Source: a virus. Taken from it: a stretch of 64,000 nucleotides of DNA. Position numbers and translations under genes: made by a program. This document shows, piece by piece, positions 1-9,900 of this stretch. The stretch covers positions 1 to 64,000 of IMG/VR virus record IMGVR_UViG_3300020203_000009; one strand, written 5' to 3'. The notes below the pieces were generated by a model. It did no database searches, was not told the origin of the DNA, and saw nothing but the letters and a program-made list of their open reading frames with translations. Numbering within the stretch: position 1 is the stretch's first letter; every line of letters begins with the position of its first letter.

Positions 1-7
1 ATATATC

Positions 8-18
8 TATAATACCAC
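8..18 (-). promoter_or_regulatory. Recurrent extended -10 promoter element
   Basis: On the minus strand this reads GTGGTATTATA, which fits an extended -10 (TGn-TATtAT). It lies just past the stop codon of the first fibre gene and would drive a minus-strand gene beyond the left edge. The same 11-mer recurs across the window upstream of genes. Confidence 0.6.
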
Positions 19-29
19 GTTTTTACACT

Positions 30-1376
30 TTAAGACAAGCCTCCGTGGCCGTTAGAGCAACCCGCTACACCGGCTTTTGCTACTGTTAAAGTACCAAAGC
101 TTGTTGCTGCGCCAGTAGTAGCTATAGTTACGTAGTCTATTGTGTTGTAAGGCGATACACTGATACTAAATCCTCCAGCCCAAACGCCTCTGACCTGACT
201 AGAGCAGGAAGCTAAATTCCACCGTCCAAGAGTCAAGTTACCAAAAGTTGTTCCGTTTCCAAGAGTGGCTATTGTCAAATATTCTGCGGCAAGAACTACG
301 GGGCCATTGTCACCGCCGCCAATCATTGCCCTGGTAGAAGACGAACATGCGGCAGAGTATTCCCTAGAGTTGGCCAAAGTGCCAAAACTTATAGCATTGC
401 CAGTAGTAGCAATGGTCACGTAGTCGATCACATTCAAGACCGTCGGAGTGTTACCTCCAGCAAAGATTGCCCTGGTAGTAGATGCACACGCGGCGATACC
501 CATACGTACTCCTGTAAGATCGCCAAAGTCGATAGCGTTTCCAAGTGTAGCGATGGTCACGTAGTCGATTACGTTGACACGTCCGCCTGATGTTCCTGCG
601 GCGATCAATCCCCGTGTGTTATTAGCTGTGGCAGATGGCTCAGACCTAGCAATTGTAAGGTCACCAAAGTCAATGGCGTTCCCAAGAGTGGAGAAGGTCA
701 CGTAGTCAATAATATTTGACGCAGACGATCCCGCCCACAAACCTCGCGTTCTATTTCCCATAGAGGCGACAGTATAAGCGGTGCGAGTCAAATTTCCAAA
801 ACTAATAGCGTTACCTGTTGTTGCTATTGATATATATTCAATAGCAGATGAAGGCGCATCGCCGCCTCCAAACAAACCTCTAACAGAGGTACTATCTCCT
901 GCAAAATTTGCAATTCTAGTCCAGGTGTTAGCTGTTGATGTATAAGATACGGAGTTGTAGTTAGTACTGATAACATCTAAGCCAAAAGTCCCGTCTATTT
1001 CGTTTGATCCGAAAGAAACAGTTATTTTGTTAGTGGCTGAAGTTCCCATTAGATCTTTAATTGTAACTATAAAATCTATCGCAGGAGCAGGCATAGTGAT
1101 CGAAATAGGACCGGAGGTTGTGTCTATGTTTATTGTTTTTCCGTTATCGCTAGATAAAACGGTATAGTCTGCTGTTTTAGTAGAAGAAATACTTCCTGAA
1201 GTTACTCCTCCTGCCTTTCCAACTATTACCCAAGCACCACTTTTGTATTGCCACAATCCAATTTCTCTAATGGTACCGTCAGAGAAGTAAAAAGCACCTT
1301 CAGAAGGAGAAACTGGATCTGCTGCTTGGGGAGGAAGATTAATGCCCTTGTTTATTTGTTGAAAATCTCTAGACAT
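30..1376 (-). CDS. Kelch-like repeat tail fibre/adhesin, copy 1
   Basis: This 448-residue virion protein is probably a distal tail fibre or receptor-binding protein. Residues 1-55 (QQINKGINLPPQAADP, then FYFSDGTIREIGLWQYKSG) match the two genes upstream and probably anchor it to the tail. A beta-rich module follows (about 65-165, with YTVLSSDNGKTINID). Then come six repeats of about 45 residues with an S/T-T-R-G/A-hydrophobic-GG core and an IDYVTIATTGNAIxFG strand. They resemble kelch beta-propeller blades. The protein ends CSNGHGGLS. Its ATG overlaps the stop of the upstream paralogue (TAATG), so the three genes are translationally coupled. Virion location is inferred from context; the repeat structure is directly visible. 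Confidence 0.8.
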   Translation of the reverse strand: MSRDFQQINKGINLPPQAADPVSPSEGAFYFSDGTIREIGLWQYKSGAWVIVGKAGGVTSGSISSTKTADYTVLSSDNGKTINIDTTSGPISITMPAPAIDFIVTIKDLMGTSATNKITVSFGSNEIDGTFGLDVISTNYNSVSYTSTANTWTRIANFAGDSTSVRGLFGGGDAPSSAIEYISIATTGNAISFGNLTRTAYTVASMGNRTRGLWAGSSASNIIDYVTFSTLGNAIDFGDLTIARSEPSATANNTRGLIAAGTSGGRVNVIDYVTIATLGNAIDFGDLTGVRMGIAACASTTRAIFAGGNTPTVLNVIDYVTIATTGNAISFGTLANSREYSAACSSSTRAMIGGGDNGPVVLAAEYLTIATLGNGTTFGNLTLGRWNLASCSSQVRGVWAGGFSISVSPYNTIDYVTIATTGAATSFGTLTVAKAGVAGCSNGHGGLS

Positions 1377-2755
1377 TATAAACCTCCATGACCGTTAGAG
1401 CAAGCCTTGTTGTAGCCTTTTGGTGTTAGAAGACTGCCGAAATTTGCGCCATTTCCTAACGTAGCTATCGTAACTTGTTCAAGAACGGCGGAGTGGGAGC
1501 TGGGAATACGACCACCAGCGAAAAAGCCCTTAATAGTGCTAGATGCCGCCCCAAGGTTCATTTTAGCTTGAGTCAGTGTTCCAAATGTGGCGGAGTTTGC
1601 AGTAGTAGCGATGGTAAGGTACTCGATGTGATTGTAATATATTCCGCCTGCACCCGGATCGTAAAATCCGCCACCCATTAGTCCTCTGGTGCTTGATGAA
1701 CATCCCGCCATCCAAGTTTTTATCTGAGTTATGTTTCCAAAACTTGTGGCGTTTCCGGTAGTCGCAATAGTTACGTAATCAATAGTGGTGTAATAAGTAG
1801 TGTTATTCTGTCCTCCAGACCAAACACCTCTGGTTGGTGAAGCCAACGCAGCGGCAGCCTCTCTAGATACGGTCAAATCTCCAAAATCAATTGCATTTCC
1901 GGTACTAGCAATGCTTATATAGTCGATGATGTTAACATATGTTGAGGTATAACCCCCGCCAAATAAACCTCTGGTAGAAGAGGAACAACCTCCAGCGCCT
2001 ACCCTACCAACTGTAAGGTTACCGAACGAAACCGAGTTTCCGGTAATGGCGAAAGTAATGTATTCGATTAAAATCAAAGCACCAGTACCACCGGCAGCAA
2101 TTATTCCACGAGTCTTACTTGCGCAAGTTCCGTAATCAAATTTTCCAGTTGTTGACAGTGCCCCAAAGCTAACAGAGCTGGCTGGAGCAGCCATGTTGAT
2201 ATACTCTAAGGTGTTTTCAGTCACCCCACTATAACCAGTACCTACCACCATTCTTGAAACGGGGGCTACACCGTTAAAATAAGCAACACGAACCCAGTCT
2301 GTTCCATCAGATGTAAACGAAATAGAGTTATAATTGGTTTTAATAAAATCTAGACCTGCGATACCATCAATTTTAGTCGCGTCACTAGTCAAGATGATTA
2401 TGTTATTAGTAGCAGAAACCCCACCGACATCTTTAATGGTGACGTTAAAATCAGCCACAACTGCTGGAAGAGTTATGGTAACAGGATTAGAAGTACTGTC
2501 AACGTTTATAACCTTACCTTTATCGCTAGATAAAACGGTATAGTCTGCTGTTTTAGTAGAAGAAGCACCTTCAGACACTATACCACCGGAGCCGCTTCCG
2601 CCTATTACCCAAGCACCACTTTTGTATTGCCACAATCCAACTGCACGAATGGTACCGTCAGAGAAGTAAAAATCTCCGTCTACTGGCGTAGATGGGTCTG
2701 TTGCTTGCGGAACAAGGGTTATTCCTTTATTTATTCTTTGAAAGTTATTAGCCAT
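1376..2755 (-). CDS. Kelch-like repeat tail fibre/adhesin, copy 2
   Basis: This 459-residue paralogue of its two neighbours has the same three-part plan: an anchor (residues 1-50), a beta-rich module (about 70-165) and six kelch-like repeats ending in CSNGHGGL. Anchor and middle module are close to copy 1, while the loops between repeat cores differ strongly. That is what one expects if the loops contact variable receptors. It overlaps copy 3 by one base (TAATG) and shares its transcript, which probably starts at the element at 4550-4560. A receptor-binding role is inferred. Confidence 0.8.
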   Translation of the reverse strand: MANNFQRINKGITLVPQATDPSTPVDGDFYFSDGTIRAVGLWQYKSGAWVIGGSGSGGIVSEGASSTKTADYTVLSSDKGKVINVDSTSNPVTITLPAVVADFNVTIKDVGGVSATNNIIILTSDATKIDGIAGLDFIKTNYNSISFTSDGTDWVRVAYFNGVAPVSRMVVGTGYSGVTENTLEYINMAAPASSVSFGALSTTGKFDYGTCASKTRGIIAAGGTGALILIEYITFAITGNSVSFGNLTVGRVGAGGCSSSTRGLFGGGYTSTYVNIIDYISIASTGNAIDFGDLTVSREAAAALASPTRGVWSGGQNNTTYYTTIDYVTIATTGNATSFGNITQIKTWMAGCSSSTRGLMGGGFYDPGAGGIYYNHIEYLTIATTANSATFGTLTQAKMNLGAASSTIKGFFAGGRIPSSHSAVLEQVTIATLGNGANFGSLLTPKGYNKACSNGHGGL

Positions 2756-4533
2756 TATAGTCCACCATGTACGTTAGAGCAGCCACCAAAAGCTCTTCTA
2801 GCGACGGTTAAATTTCCAAAATTAGTAGAATTTCCTAGAGAAGCAATAGTAAAAAATCCCATAGTTAACGAAGCAACTGCACCGTCAAGACCACCGGCAA
2901 ATACTGCTCTTAAAGAGCTAGCACATCCTGCCAACTGTGTTCTTGTTGCGGACAAATTGCCAAAATTGATAGCGTTTGCCGTAGTAGCTATGGCTATATA
3001 GTCTACGTTAATAACACCTGCGGCACCCCCACCACCAAATAAACCTCTGGTGGAATTAGACGCGCCGCACTCGTAATCTCTAGAGCCCGTCAGGTTGCCA
3101 AAGCTAATCGCGTTGCCAGTGGTAGCTATAGTAACGTAATCCATAACTGCGGTTTCAGAACCACTATTACCACCTGCAAATACACCGCGAGTAGTAGAGG
3201 ATAATGCTCCTGGACCTGACCTAGCAAGGGTTAAGTTTCCAAAGTTAGTGGCGTTACCGACTGTAGCAAAAGTTACGTAGTCTATTGTGTTCCTTACAAC
3301 GGCGGCGGCAGATCCTCCACCAGCGACGCCACGAGTAGAACTACCACACCCGGCGACATATAGCCTAGCCACAGTGAGTGTACCGAAGGAAACTGCGTTT
3401 GCTAGTGTTGCAAAAGACACATAATCTATTAAGTTTGAGTCAGAACCAGTAGAGCCGCCGATAAATAACGCACGCAATGAACTGGAATGTGCACCTAACT
3501 GTACCCTACCGGTAGATAAGGAGCCGAATGAAGTCGCATTTGAAGCCGTAGGTATAGTTATATGATCTATAACTACCGAGTTAGTTGGGATACCGCCTCC
3601 AAACAAACCTCTAGATAAGGGGCTACTACCGTTAAACCTTGCAACCCTAAACCAATTAGTTCCGTCAGAAACTAATGTTACGGCTGAAAAGTTAGTCTCT
3701 ATAAGTTCAATTGTAGTTGAAATCCCGTCTAAATTTCCAGACAGAATTACATGTATTTTGTTTGTAGCTGAAGTTCCCTTGTAGTCCTTGATAGTGGCTA
3801 TGAATTTATCAGTAGGAGCCGGTAGGATCACTTCAATTGCACCGGCAGAGGTGTCTATGTTTATAATTTTGCCATTATCTGTAGTTAAAACAGTATACGG
3901 GTTTATGGTGGTTTCTTTGATTGATATGTTGTCAAATTGCAAAGTAACAGGATCGCCGCCGTTATATAGCTGTATGAAAACATTCGAAGATAAGGCTGTA
4001 AATACACCCGTTGAAGTTACCCAGCCGGTAGTCGAATTTGTGGCAGAAAAAAGCAGAGTGCCGCTATTATTAGCACCGTTATAAACATTAATTGTCGTGT
4101 TTCCAGTTCCACTAACCATTCTAGAATCGGCAGAAAATGTGTATATTACTCCGGTTGCTAGAGAGGTAAGGGCTTGAGTAGCAGGTCCGCCGCCAGCGCT
4201 GTAGGTTTGCTGAATGACACCCGCAGTCCATGAGTTGTTAGACCCTAGAGTCCACCCGGTCGCATTGATATCTAAAGTACCGTTTGTAACTAATTCTGAA
4301 CCACTGGTTACATACCCAAGAAGTGTTCGGTCTTTAGTGCTGCTAACTCCGCCGCTTCCAATGCCTCCGCTTCCAACAATAGAGGCCCAAGCACCACTTT
4401 TGTATTGCCATAGTCCAATTTCTCTAATGGTACCGTCAGAGAAGTAAAAATCTCCGTCTACTGGCGTAGATGGGTCTGTTGCTTGCGGTTGCAATACAAG
4501 CCCTCTACTTCTTTGTTGAAAATCTATAGCCAT
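2755..4533 (-). CDS. Kelch-like repeat tail fibre with inserted carbohydrate-binding-like domain
   Basis: This 592-residue first gene of the fibre trio shares anchor, middle module and six terminal kelch-like repeats (about 312-585, ending CSNVHGGL) with copies 1 and 2. It carries about 140 extra residues (roughly 66-205) inserted between SSTK and YTVL, where the paralogues read SSTKTADYTVL. The insert (ELVTNGTLDINATGWTLG, later LQFDNISIKE) has the look of a CBM4/9-type beta-sandwich: an N-terminal NG-W motif and a closing FDNISI strand. The ATG at 4533 follows an AGGAAA ribosome site and the promoter element at 4550-4560. Binding to surface glycan is inferred. Confidence 0.8.
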   Translation of the reverse strand: MAIDFQQRSRGLVLQPQATDPSTPVDGDFYFSDGTIREIGLWQYKSGAWASIVGSGGIGSGGVSSTKDRTLLGYVTSGSELVTNGTLDINATGWTLGSNNSWTAGVIQQTYSAGGGPATQALTSLATGVIYTFSADSRMVSGTGNTTINVYNGANNSGTLLFSATNSTTGWVTSTGVFTALSSNVFIQLYNGGDPVTLQFDNISIKETTINPYTVLTTDNGKIINIDTSAGAIEVILPAPTDKFIATIKDYKGTSATNKIHVILSGNLDGISTTIELIETNFSAVTLVSDGTNWFRVARFNGSSPLSRGLFGGGIPTNSVVIDHITIPTASNATSFGSLSTGRVQLGAHSSSLRALFIGGSTGSDSNLIDYVSFATLANAVSFGTLTVARLYVAGCGSSTRGVAGGGSAAAVVRNTIDYVTFATVGNATNFGNLTLARSGPGALSSTTRGVFAGGNSGSETAVMDYVTIATTGNAISFGNLTGSRDYECGASNSTRGLFGGGGAAGVINVDYIAIATTANAINFGNLSATRTQLAGCASSLRAVFAGGLDGAVASLTMGFFTIASLGNSTNFGNLTVARRAFGGCSNVHGGL

Positions 4534-4549
4534 TGTTTTCCTGTAATAC

Positions 4550-4560
4550 TATAATACCAC
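4550..4560 (-). promoter_or_regulatory. Extended -10 promoter for the kelch-fibre trio
   Basis: The minus strand reads GTGGTATTATAG, followed by TATTACAGGAAAACAATG. The distance to the ribosome site and ATG at 4533 fits a short leader starting about 7 bases after the -10. No convincing -35 box is present. Confidence 0.7.
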
Positions 4561-4571
4561 TTATTTAAAAA

Positions 4572-6902
4572 TTAGGTCTTTATGCGCTTTACGTCTGCCC
4601 TAAGCGTTGCCGTGTTTGCTCCAGATGAGTAGCGAATATTTACGTTTGCTCCATTTACTATAGCGTCAAAGGTAACTCCAGTAGAAGCAGTTTGATTGCC
4701 GGTTTCTACTACGCTAATGTTAGTTCCATTTGTAACGACAGATATTTTAGCAATCCTAACATTGTTTGTAGTTGCCTCTTTAACCTTATAGTGCATTTCA
4801 AACCCCTCATACGATGCATGTGCAAACGTTAGTGAAGCAATAACTGTGTTGGTCTGAGAAGCTGATAGGGCGATGCTGTGGAAATATTCTTCTTGTAGGA
4901 AGTCAGAATTTGAGGAACCTCTCTGTAACCCACCGGAACTATGTACTAAAACATTTGCCCCAAGTGTCATATCCCCGCCTAGAGTAGCCGCCCCAATGTT
5001 TGGAGTTACTAGAGTTGGGGAGGTGTTCATTACAAAAGTGCTTCCAGTTCCTGTCTGAGCACCTACGGCCGTAGCGTTTCCTGTTGAAGTGATGGGGCCG
5101 GTTAGGTTGGCGTTGGTGGCATTGTTTCCATTGAGTTTTTCAATAGCCTGTAGAATTGTGTCTGTTGCAGCTACAGTGCCAGCACCAGATGCGTATCCTG
5201 TTAAAACCTTACCTATCACTACAGAGTTGGGGACAGTGGCAGCGTTATTTATTGTGGTTACGTCTCCCGTGAGAACTGTTAGGTAATCAGCACCCGCTGT
5301 TGCTGCAGATATAGCCGTTCCATCTCCCTTTAGAACACCAGTAATCGTTGTGGAAAGAGTTAAAGCCGGGGTTGCCCCACCAGAGCTAGATCCAGCAAAA
5401 CCATTAGCGCTAGATACAGAAACAGCAGTTACCGTTCCAGTACCGGCAGGGGACCAGGACCCGTCTGCTCTTAGGAAATTAGCTGTACCACCGCCACTTA
5501 GTGGAGCGATACCAGGCTGTGTAGCTGTAAATTGCTGCAAAGCCAAAGCCTGACCTGTTAATATAGCGCCTTTTGCGTCTCCGGTGACTCCCGCTGCAGA
5601 AAGAGTGATGTCTCCGCTATTTGTACCGGATAGGTTGGCTACCGCACCGTTTGCTAGCATAGCGTTAGAAATAGCACCGTTTGCAATATCTGTAGCGTTT
5701 CCTGTTGAGGTAACAGGGCCGGTTAGGTTGGCGTTGGTTGTAACTGTTCCAGAGGTTAGTCCAGAGGCAGTTCCAGTAATGTTGGTACCCACCAAGGCAG
5801 ACGGAGTGCCAAGGTCGGGAGTTACTAGTGTAGGTGAGGTGGCAAAGACCAAAGACCCTGAGCCAGTTTCGTCGGAAATAACCCCTGCAAGCTGAGCAGA
5901 TGTGGTTGCGGCAAACTGAGCTAGTGTTCCACCTGTTAGCGACCTAGTGTCAATATCACTTTGTAGTTCGTTAAGTGCTAGTTGTACAGTAATTGCTGCT
6001 AGGTTTCCAGAAGGTGCGTTTGTAATTTTTGAAGCTGTGTAGTCACCGTTTTCGGCTGTAACAACTCCCTGTCTATTAAACACAGACATAACTGCATCGG
6101 AACCAGGTGTTTTTTGCCAAACAGTGCCGGAATACATAATAAGATCGCCAATACCAAAGTTTAGCGATATTGAATCAAAAGTTTGTGTGCCAGCTACGTT
6201 AACCCTATAGGTATCTCCTGCATTTCCAACGCCATCTGACAAAGAAGGGCTGTTGGTGGTTGCATTCCACTGCCCTTGGAATTCCATAACAGTGTTTGGC
6301 AATTGAGAGGCCGGTACTTTGCCGCCGCCGTCTAGGGTGGCGATTCCGCTAGAAACACCTAGTTGGTCAAACCTAAGAGCGTCTCCATTAGCAGTTGGGT
6401 TTCCCAATCCAGTAAGCTTAAATCCACCCATCGACTGATTAGCAGCGAATGCGTTTACGCCGCTTGCTAAGATGGCTTGTTCGTACCTTACTGAATCACC
6501 GGCCGAAGTGCCATTGCCCAATCCAGTAAGCTTAAAAGTACCCATCGGTTGATTAGCTGTAAAACCTCTAGAGCCGTCTTTCAAGATAGAATTATTAACA
6601 TCTATTAGATTAACGTTGGCATCTGCCATTGTAACTGTTCTAGTAGTTGCTGTTGCTACGCTAGAAACATCAAACGCTAAAATTTTAGTCGCATCTGCTA
6701 GGTTTTTAACGTTAAAAGAATCATCAAAAAAACTAGAGGTTGCTGAAGCACCTGTAACTATAGTTGTAAAGGAACCGTTTTCCCTTAAGATTAGCCTGTG
6801 GGTGGAGCTATTGTAATAGATAAGTCCATTGCCGGTGTCAGAGGGGTCGGCGGCTAAAGAGCCGACTTTTATTGGACCGCTAACTTCAAATGTGCCTGAC
6901 AT
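4572..6902 (-). CDS. Large tail fibre protein
   Basis: This 776-residue fibre-like protein is rich in G, T, S, A and N. The N-terminal part (VGSLAADPSDTGNGLIYYNS) is a common phage fibre start. Near 125-180 it holds two copies of a GxFKLTGLGNxT unit. The middle carries low-complexity beta segments such as LTGPVTSTGNAT, which occurs at least twice. The last 100 residues form a compact module whose pattern recurs twice in the next upstream gene and is probably a tip or trimerisation domain. It uses AGGGGT as ribosome site. It is followed by the fibre-trio promoter. The tail-fibre call is firm; its place on the particle is not known. Confidence 0.8.
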   Translation of the reverse strand: MSGTFEVSGPIKVGSLAADPSDTGNGLIYYNSSTHRLILRENGSFTTIVTGASATSSFFDDSFNVKNLADATKILAFDVSSVATATTRTVTMADANVNLIDVNNSILKDGSRGFTANQPMGTFKLTGLGNGTSAGDSVRYEQAILASGVNAFAANQSMGGFKLTGLGNPTANGDALRFDQLGVSSGIATLDGGGKVPASQLPNTVMEFQGQWNATTNSPSLSDGVGNAGDTYRVNVAGTQTFDSISLNFGIGDLIMYSGTVWQKTPGSDAVMSVFNRQGVVTAENGDYTASKITNAPSGNLAAITVQLALNELQSDIDTRSLTGGTLAQFAATTSAQLAGVISDETGSGSLVFATSPTLVTPDLGTPSALVGTNITGTASGLTSGTVTTNANLTGPVTSTGNATDIANGAISNAMLANGAVANLSGTNSGDITLSAAGVTGDAKGAILTGQALALQQFTATQPGIAPLSGGGTANFLRADGSWSPAGTGTVTAVSVSSANGFAGSSSGGATPALTLSTTITGVLKGDGTAISAATAGADYLTVLTGDVTTINNAATVPNSVVIGKVLTGYASGAGTVAATDTILQAIEKLNGNNATNANLTGPITSTGNATAVGAQTGTGSTFVMNTSPTLVTPNIGAATLGGDMTLGANVLVHSSGGLQRGSSNSDFLQEEYFHSIALSASQTNTVIASLTFAHASYEGFEMHYKVKEATTNNVRIAKISVVTNGTNISVVETGNQTASTGVTFDAIVNGANVNIRYSSGANTATLRADVKRIKT

Positions 6903-6915
6903 AGAATTTTACCCC

Positions 6916-6957
6916 TGTTGATTATATACTTTGTTGATTATATACTTTGTTGATTAT
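6916..6957. repeat. 16-bp tandem repeat holding duplicated TATAAT boxes
   Basis: The unit TGTTGATTATATACTT is present 2.6 times between two fibre genes. On the minus strand it yields two TATAAT boxes 16 bp apart, upstream of the AGGGGT ribosome site of the 4572-6902 gene. The last partial copy supplies the stop codon of the upstream fibre gene. It may be a duplicated promoter -10 or a recombination scar. Confidence 0.75.
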
Positions 6958-9900
6958 GCCCATCTTCTCATTGAGGCCTTGAACGTTCCTGAAAAACCTG
7001 TGCTAGAAGATGTGTACTGTAAAAGAATGTCTCCCGCTGAGAAAACCGCCGTTAGTGGAATTGCTGCACCATTTATCCCCACACCGCCGGTAGGTGTAGA
7101 TGTGTCTGTAAAGAATGCTGTAGCTCCATCGTGAGTGACGGTTATAGTTCCAACCCTTCTCTGTCCATTTCTTACGATTGAGTAATCAACTATTGCAAAT
7201 GGATAAAGTGTGGCGTCGTAAGTAGCTAAGGTATCTGCAGCGACTTGATTGTCATTAATCGTTAGTGGAGCTGATAGTCTCCCTATATTTAGCCCGTTTA
7301 ATGAAATTTGCTTTCCTGCGTTATCCCAAGTGAAATTAGAATCAGCTTCTAGGAAACCACCGGTACCGTTAAACTGAACTTCAGTTATATTACCCGCTGC
7401 TAATGCTCCGCCTACTGCTGATCCAGAATAATTAGGCAATCCTCCAGGACCACCAGAACTGTCTGACCATCTCTTAACAGAATAATTAATTAGCCCATCA
7501 ATCCCTGAGTTGCTAGCCGTGTATCTTAGTCTTACGGTTGATCCTGAAATATCTGCAAATAAATTAACCCCGGTATCACCGATAAATGCACTGGTTTTAG
7601 GATGGCTGATATCTGTTCCGTCAGTCGTTATTACGATACTGCCGGTTTCTTTGTTTACGCCTCTGACTACTGAGAAGTCAATAATCATGTTTTCAGAGCC
7701 AGCATAGTTAACTACAAAGATATTATCAGTTGTATTATCTATGATATCTGTTATCTTTAAAGAACTCTGCTCGTAATAATTAGCGCCGCTGAAGTAGCGA
7801 ACATAGTCGTTAAAATTAAAGGAAGATGTTGAATCGTTATAAACACCCGCAGTTCCTTCAAACCCAGCACCTTCGGTAGCCCTAACAATCTCACCACCTA
7901 CCGGGTCTATTCCGTTTTCAAAGATATCTTGAGCGGCCCACGCAAGAGCAACACCAACTCCTGAGACTTTATAAGCACGGTTGTTATTTACAGCTAGATT
8001 AGTAAACAACACAATATCATCGTCGGCAATCGTCACGTCATCAATTACAGCACTTACACCTGCGGGAAGGGTGGTGGAGACAGGGTCAATGAGATTTACC
8101 TTAGCTTCGCCTGAGCCGGAGCCGGAGCCGCCGGAGCCGCCTATAACACCTAGTTGAAGAATGTGATCAGATTCAATATCATCCATCACACCAGCGGTAT
8201 CAGTGATTAGAACCTGACCAAGAGCAATCCCTTTGGTGTATTTAGCTTTAGGAGCATTGGCTACAACGGCTTCAGACGTGGAGGCTGGAACTACAGAAAT
8301 AGTAGCTGTTATTTCGTTTTCTGAATTTGAAATGCTTGAGGTAAGGGTGACTGCGTACCAAATCGATTCTCCTGCGGGCAAGGCGAACGGAGTAAAGTTT
8401 ACACCTAAAGCGGTTACCCCGTCTGACTTGAATACATCACCAGTTGTAAAATCAACAACAGCACCCTCAAAGGAGAGTACCAAGTTCTTCATTGACTGGG
8501 TAAGTGTGATGCCGCTAGCAAGAATCGCGTCTGCACCGCTAATACGAACGGAGTCGCTTAGGGTTTCATGAGGAGTGATGCGCAATTGAGACAAAGAAGC
8601 AGCGGCAGCAGTGGCAACGCTGTAAAGAGACTTGTCTAGAGATTTAATCCCTTTAGTTAGGTTATCACCGTCAGTTAGGTAGTGATTAACTTCAGGAACA
8701 ACAGTAGCGTTTGTGTAATCTGGAGTACTGTCGCCGTCTCCTGAACTTCCAGTGTATTGAAGTACCGCTAGAGGTACTCCGTCTGAAATATGAAGGCTCT
8801 CGCCCTGTTCTAGCTCTGCACCTAGGAAACGTACATATACCCTTGGGATACCGCCATTGTCGTCTCTGAACATTAGCCAGTAAGTATTTGCATCAAATGG
8901 AACATCTTGTCTTGCTGCAATCTTGATGTGTCGGTCAGTTGATGGAGCTGCGTTTGTGCGATAATTGCCGTATGCGTATTTAGCGTCAATACCGTTGATA
9001 CCGGTAGATGTTCCAGTGAATACTGTCTTAAGGGTAACTTGACTTGTAGAGTCAATACTTAAAATCTGATAGTATTCCGTATCTTCATCAGAGCCAACCT
9101 TAATAAAATCATCTGCCTCTAGTAGGGTGGTCCAGGAGACTGAGCCTACAGATGTTACTACTCCAGAGCCGTTTGTGAAAATAAGCTGTGGAGTTATGTC
9201 TTGATTACGAATAATATTAATATAGGCAGCTTGGCCGTCTGCTAGTGTTAGATTAGTACCGGCGGCATATGCCTCTAGCTTATACTTAAGACGAGAGGAA
9301 ATAACCGTAAGGAAAATATTCTCATCCCAATTCATCTGGCCAGCGACGGATGAGCTATGGGTGATAGTTCCTTCACCTGTCATGAGAGTATTGGCTACAT
9401 CGTAACGAAGCCCCGAAATAGAGCCACCAATAGCAGGAGAATACCAATAATTAGTACCCTTGAGTAGTTTTATTTCTGTCTTAAGAGCGTCGTCGTTTTC
9501 TTTGAAAGAAAGAATCTGCTTATCTCCACCTCTAAAGGGAGAATTCAAGGAAGACGAACTTTGCCAGTAGTTTTCTACTCTGCCCTCTGAATCGTTAGTC
9601 CATGGATAATCATAAAAGGGGTCTGGAGTGCTTACACCTGCAGTTCCCAATCTGAATAGCATAGGGCGACGATCTTGGACAGATAGTACGTTGTTTGCAG
9701 TGTCAGTTTCTACTATAGAGATAGGGATAACGTTAGATGCGAACAAGGTAGAGGAGATTATGATTTGAAAATCAAGAGTCTCAAGGAAGGGAAGGGTTTT
9801 TACTATTTCAGCGCCTACGGTAGGATTCCACAAGTAGGTTTGAATAGCAGTAGAGTCGTCAACTTGACGAATAAACTCAAGCCCCACATAGTTTAGAGCA

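Noticed and set aside
8873-9055. Minus-strand frame inside the large fibre gene
   Set aside because: It lies within a clearly coding gene, with no ribosome site and no recognisable protein.
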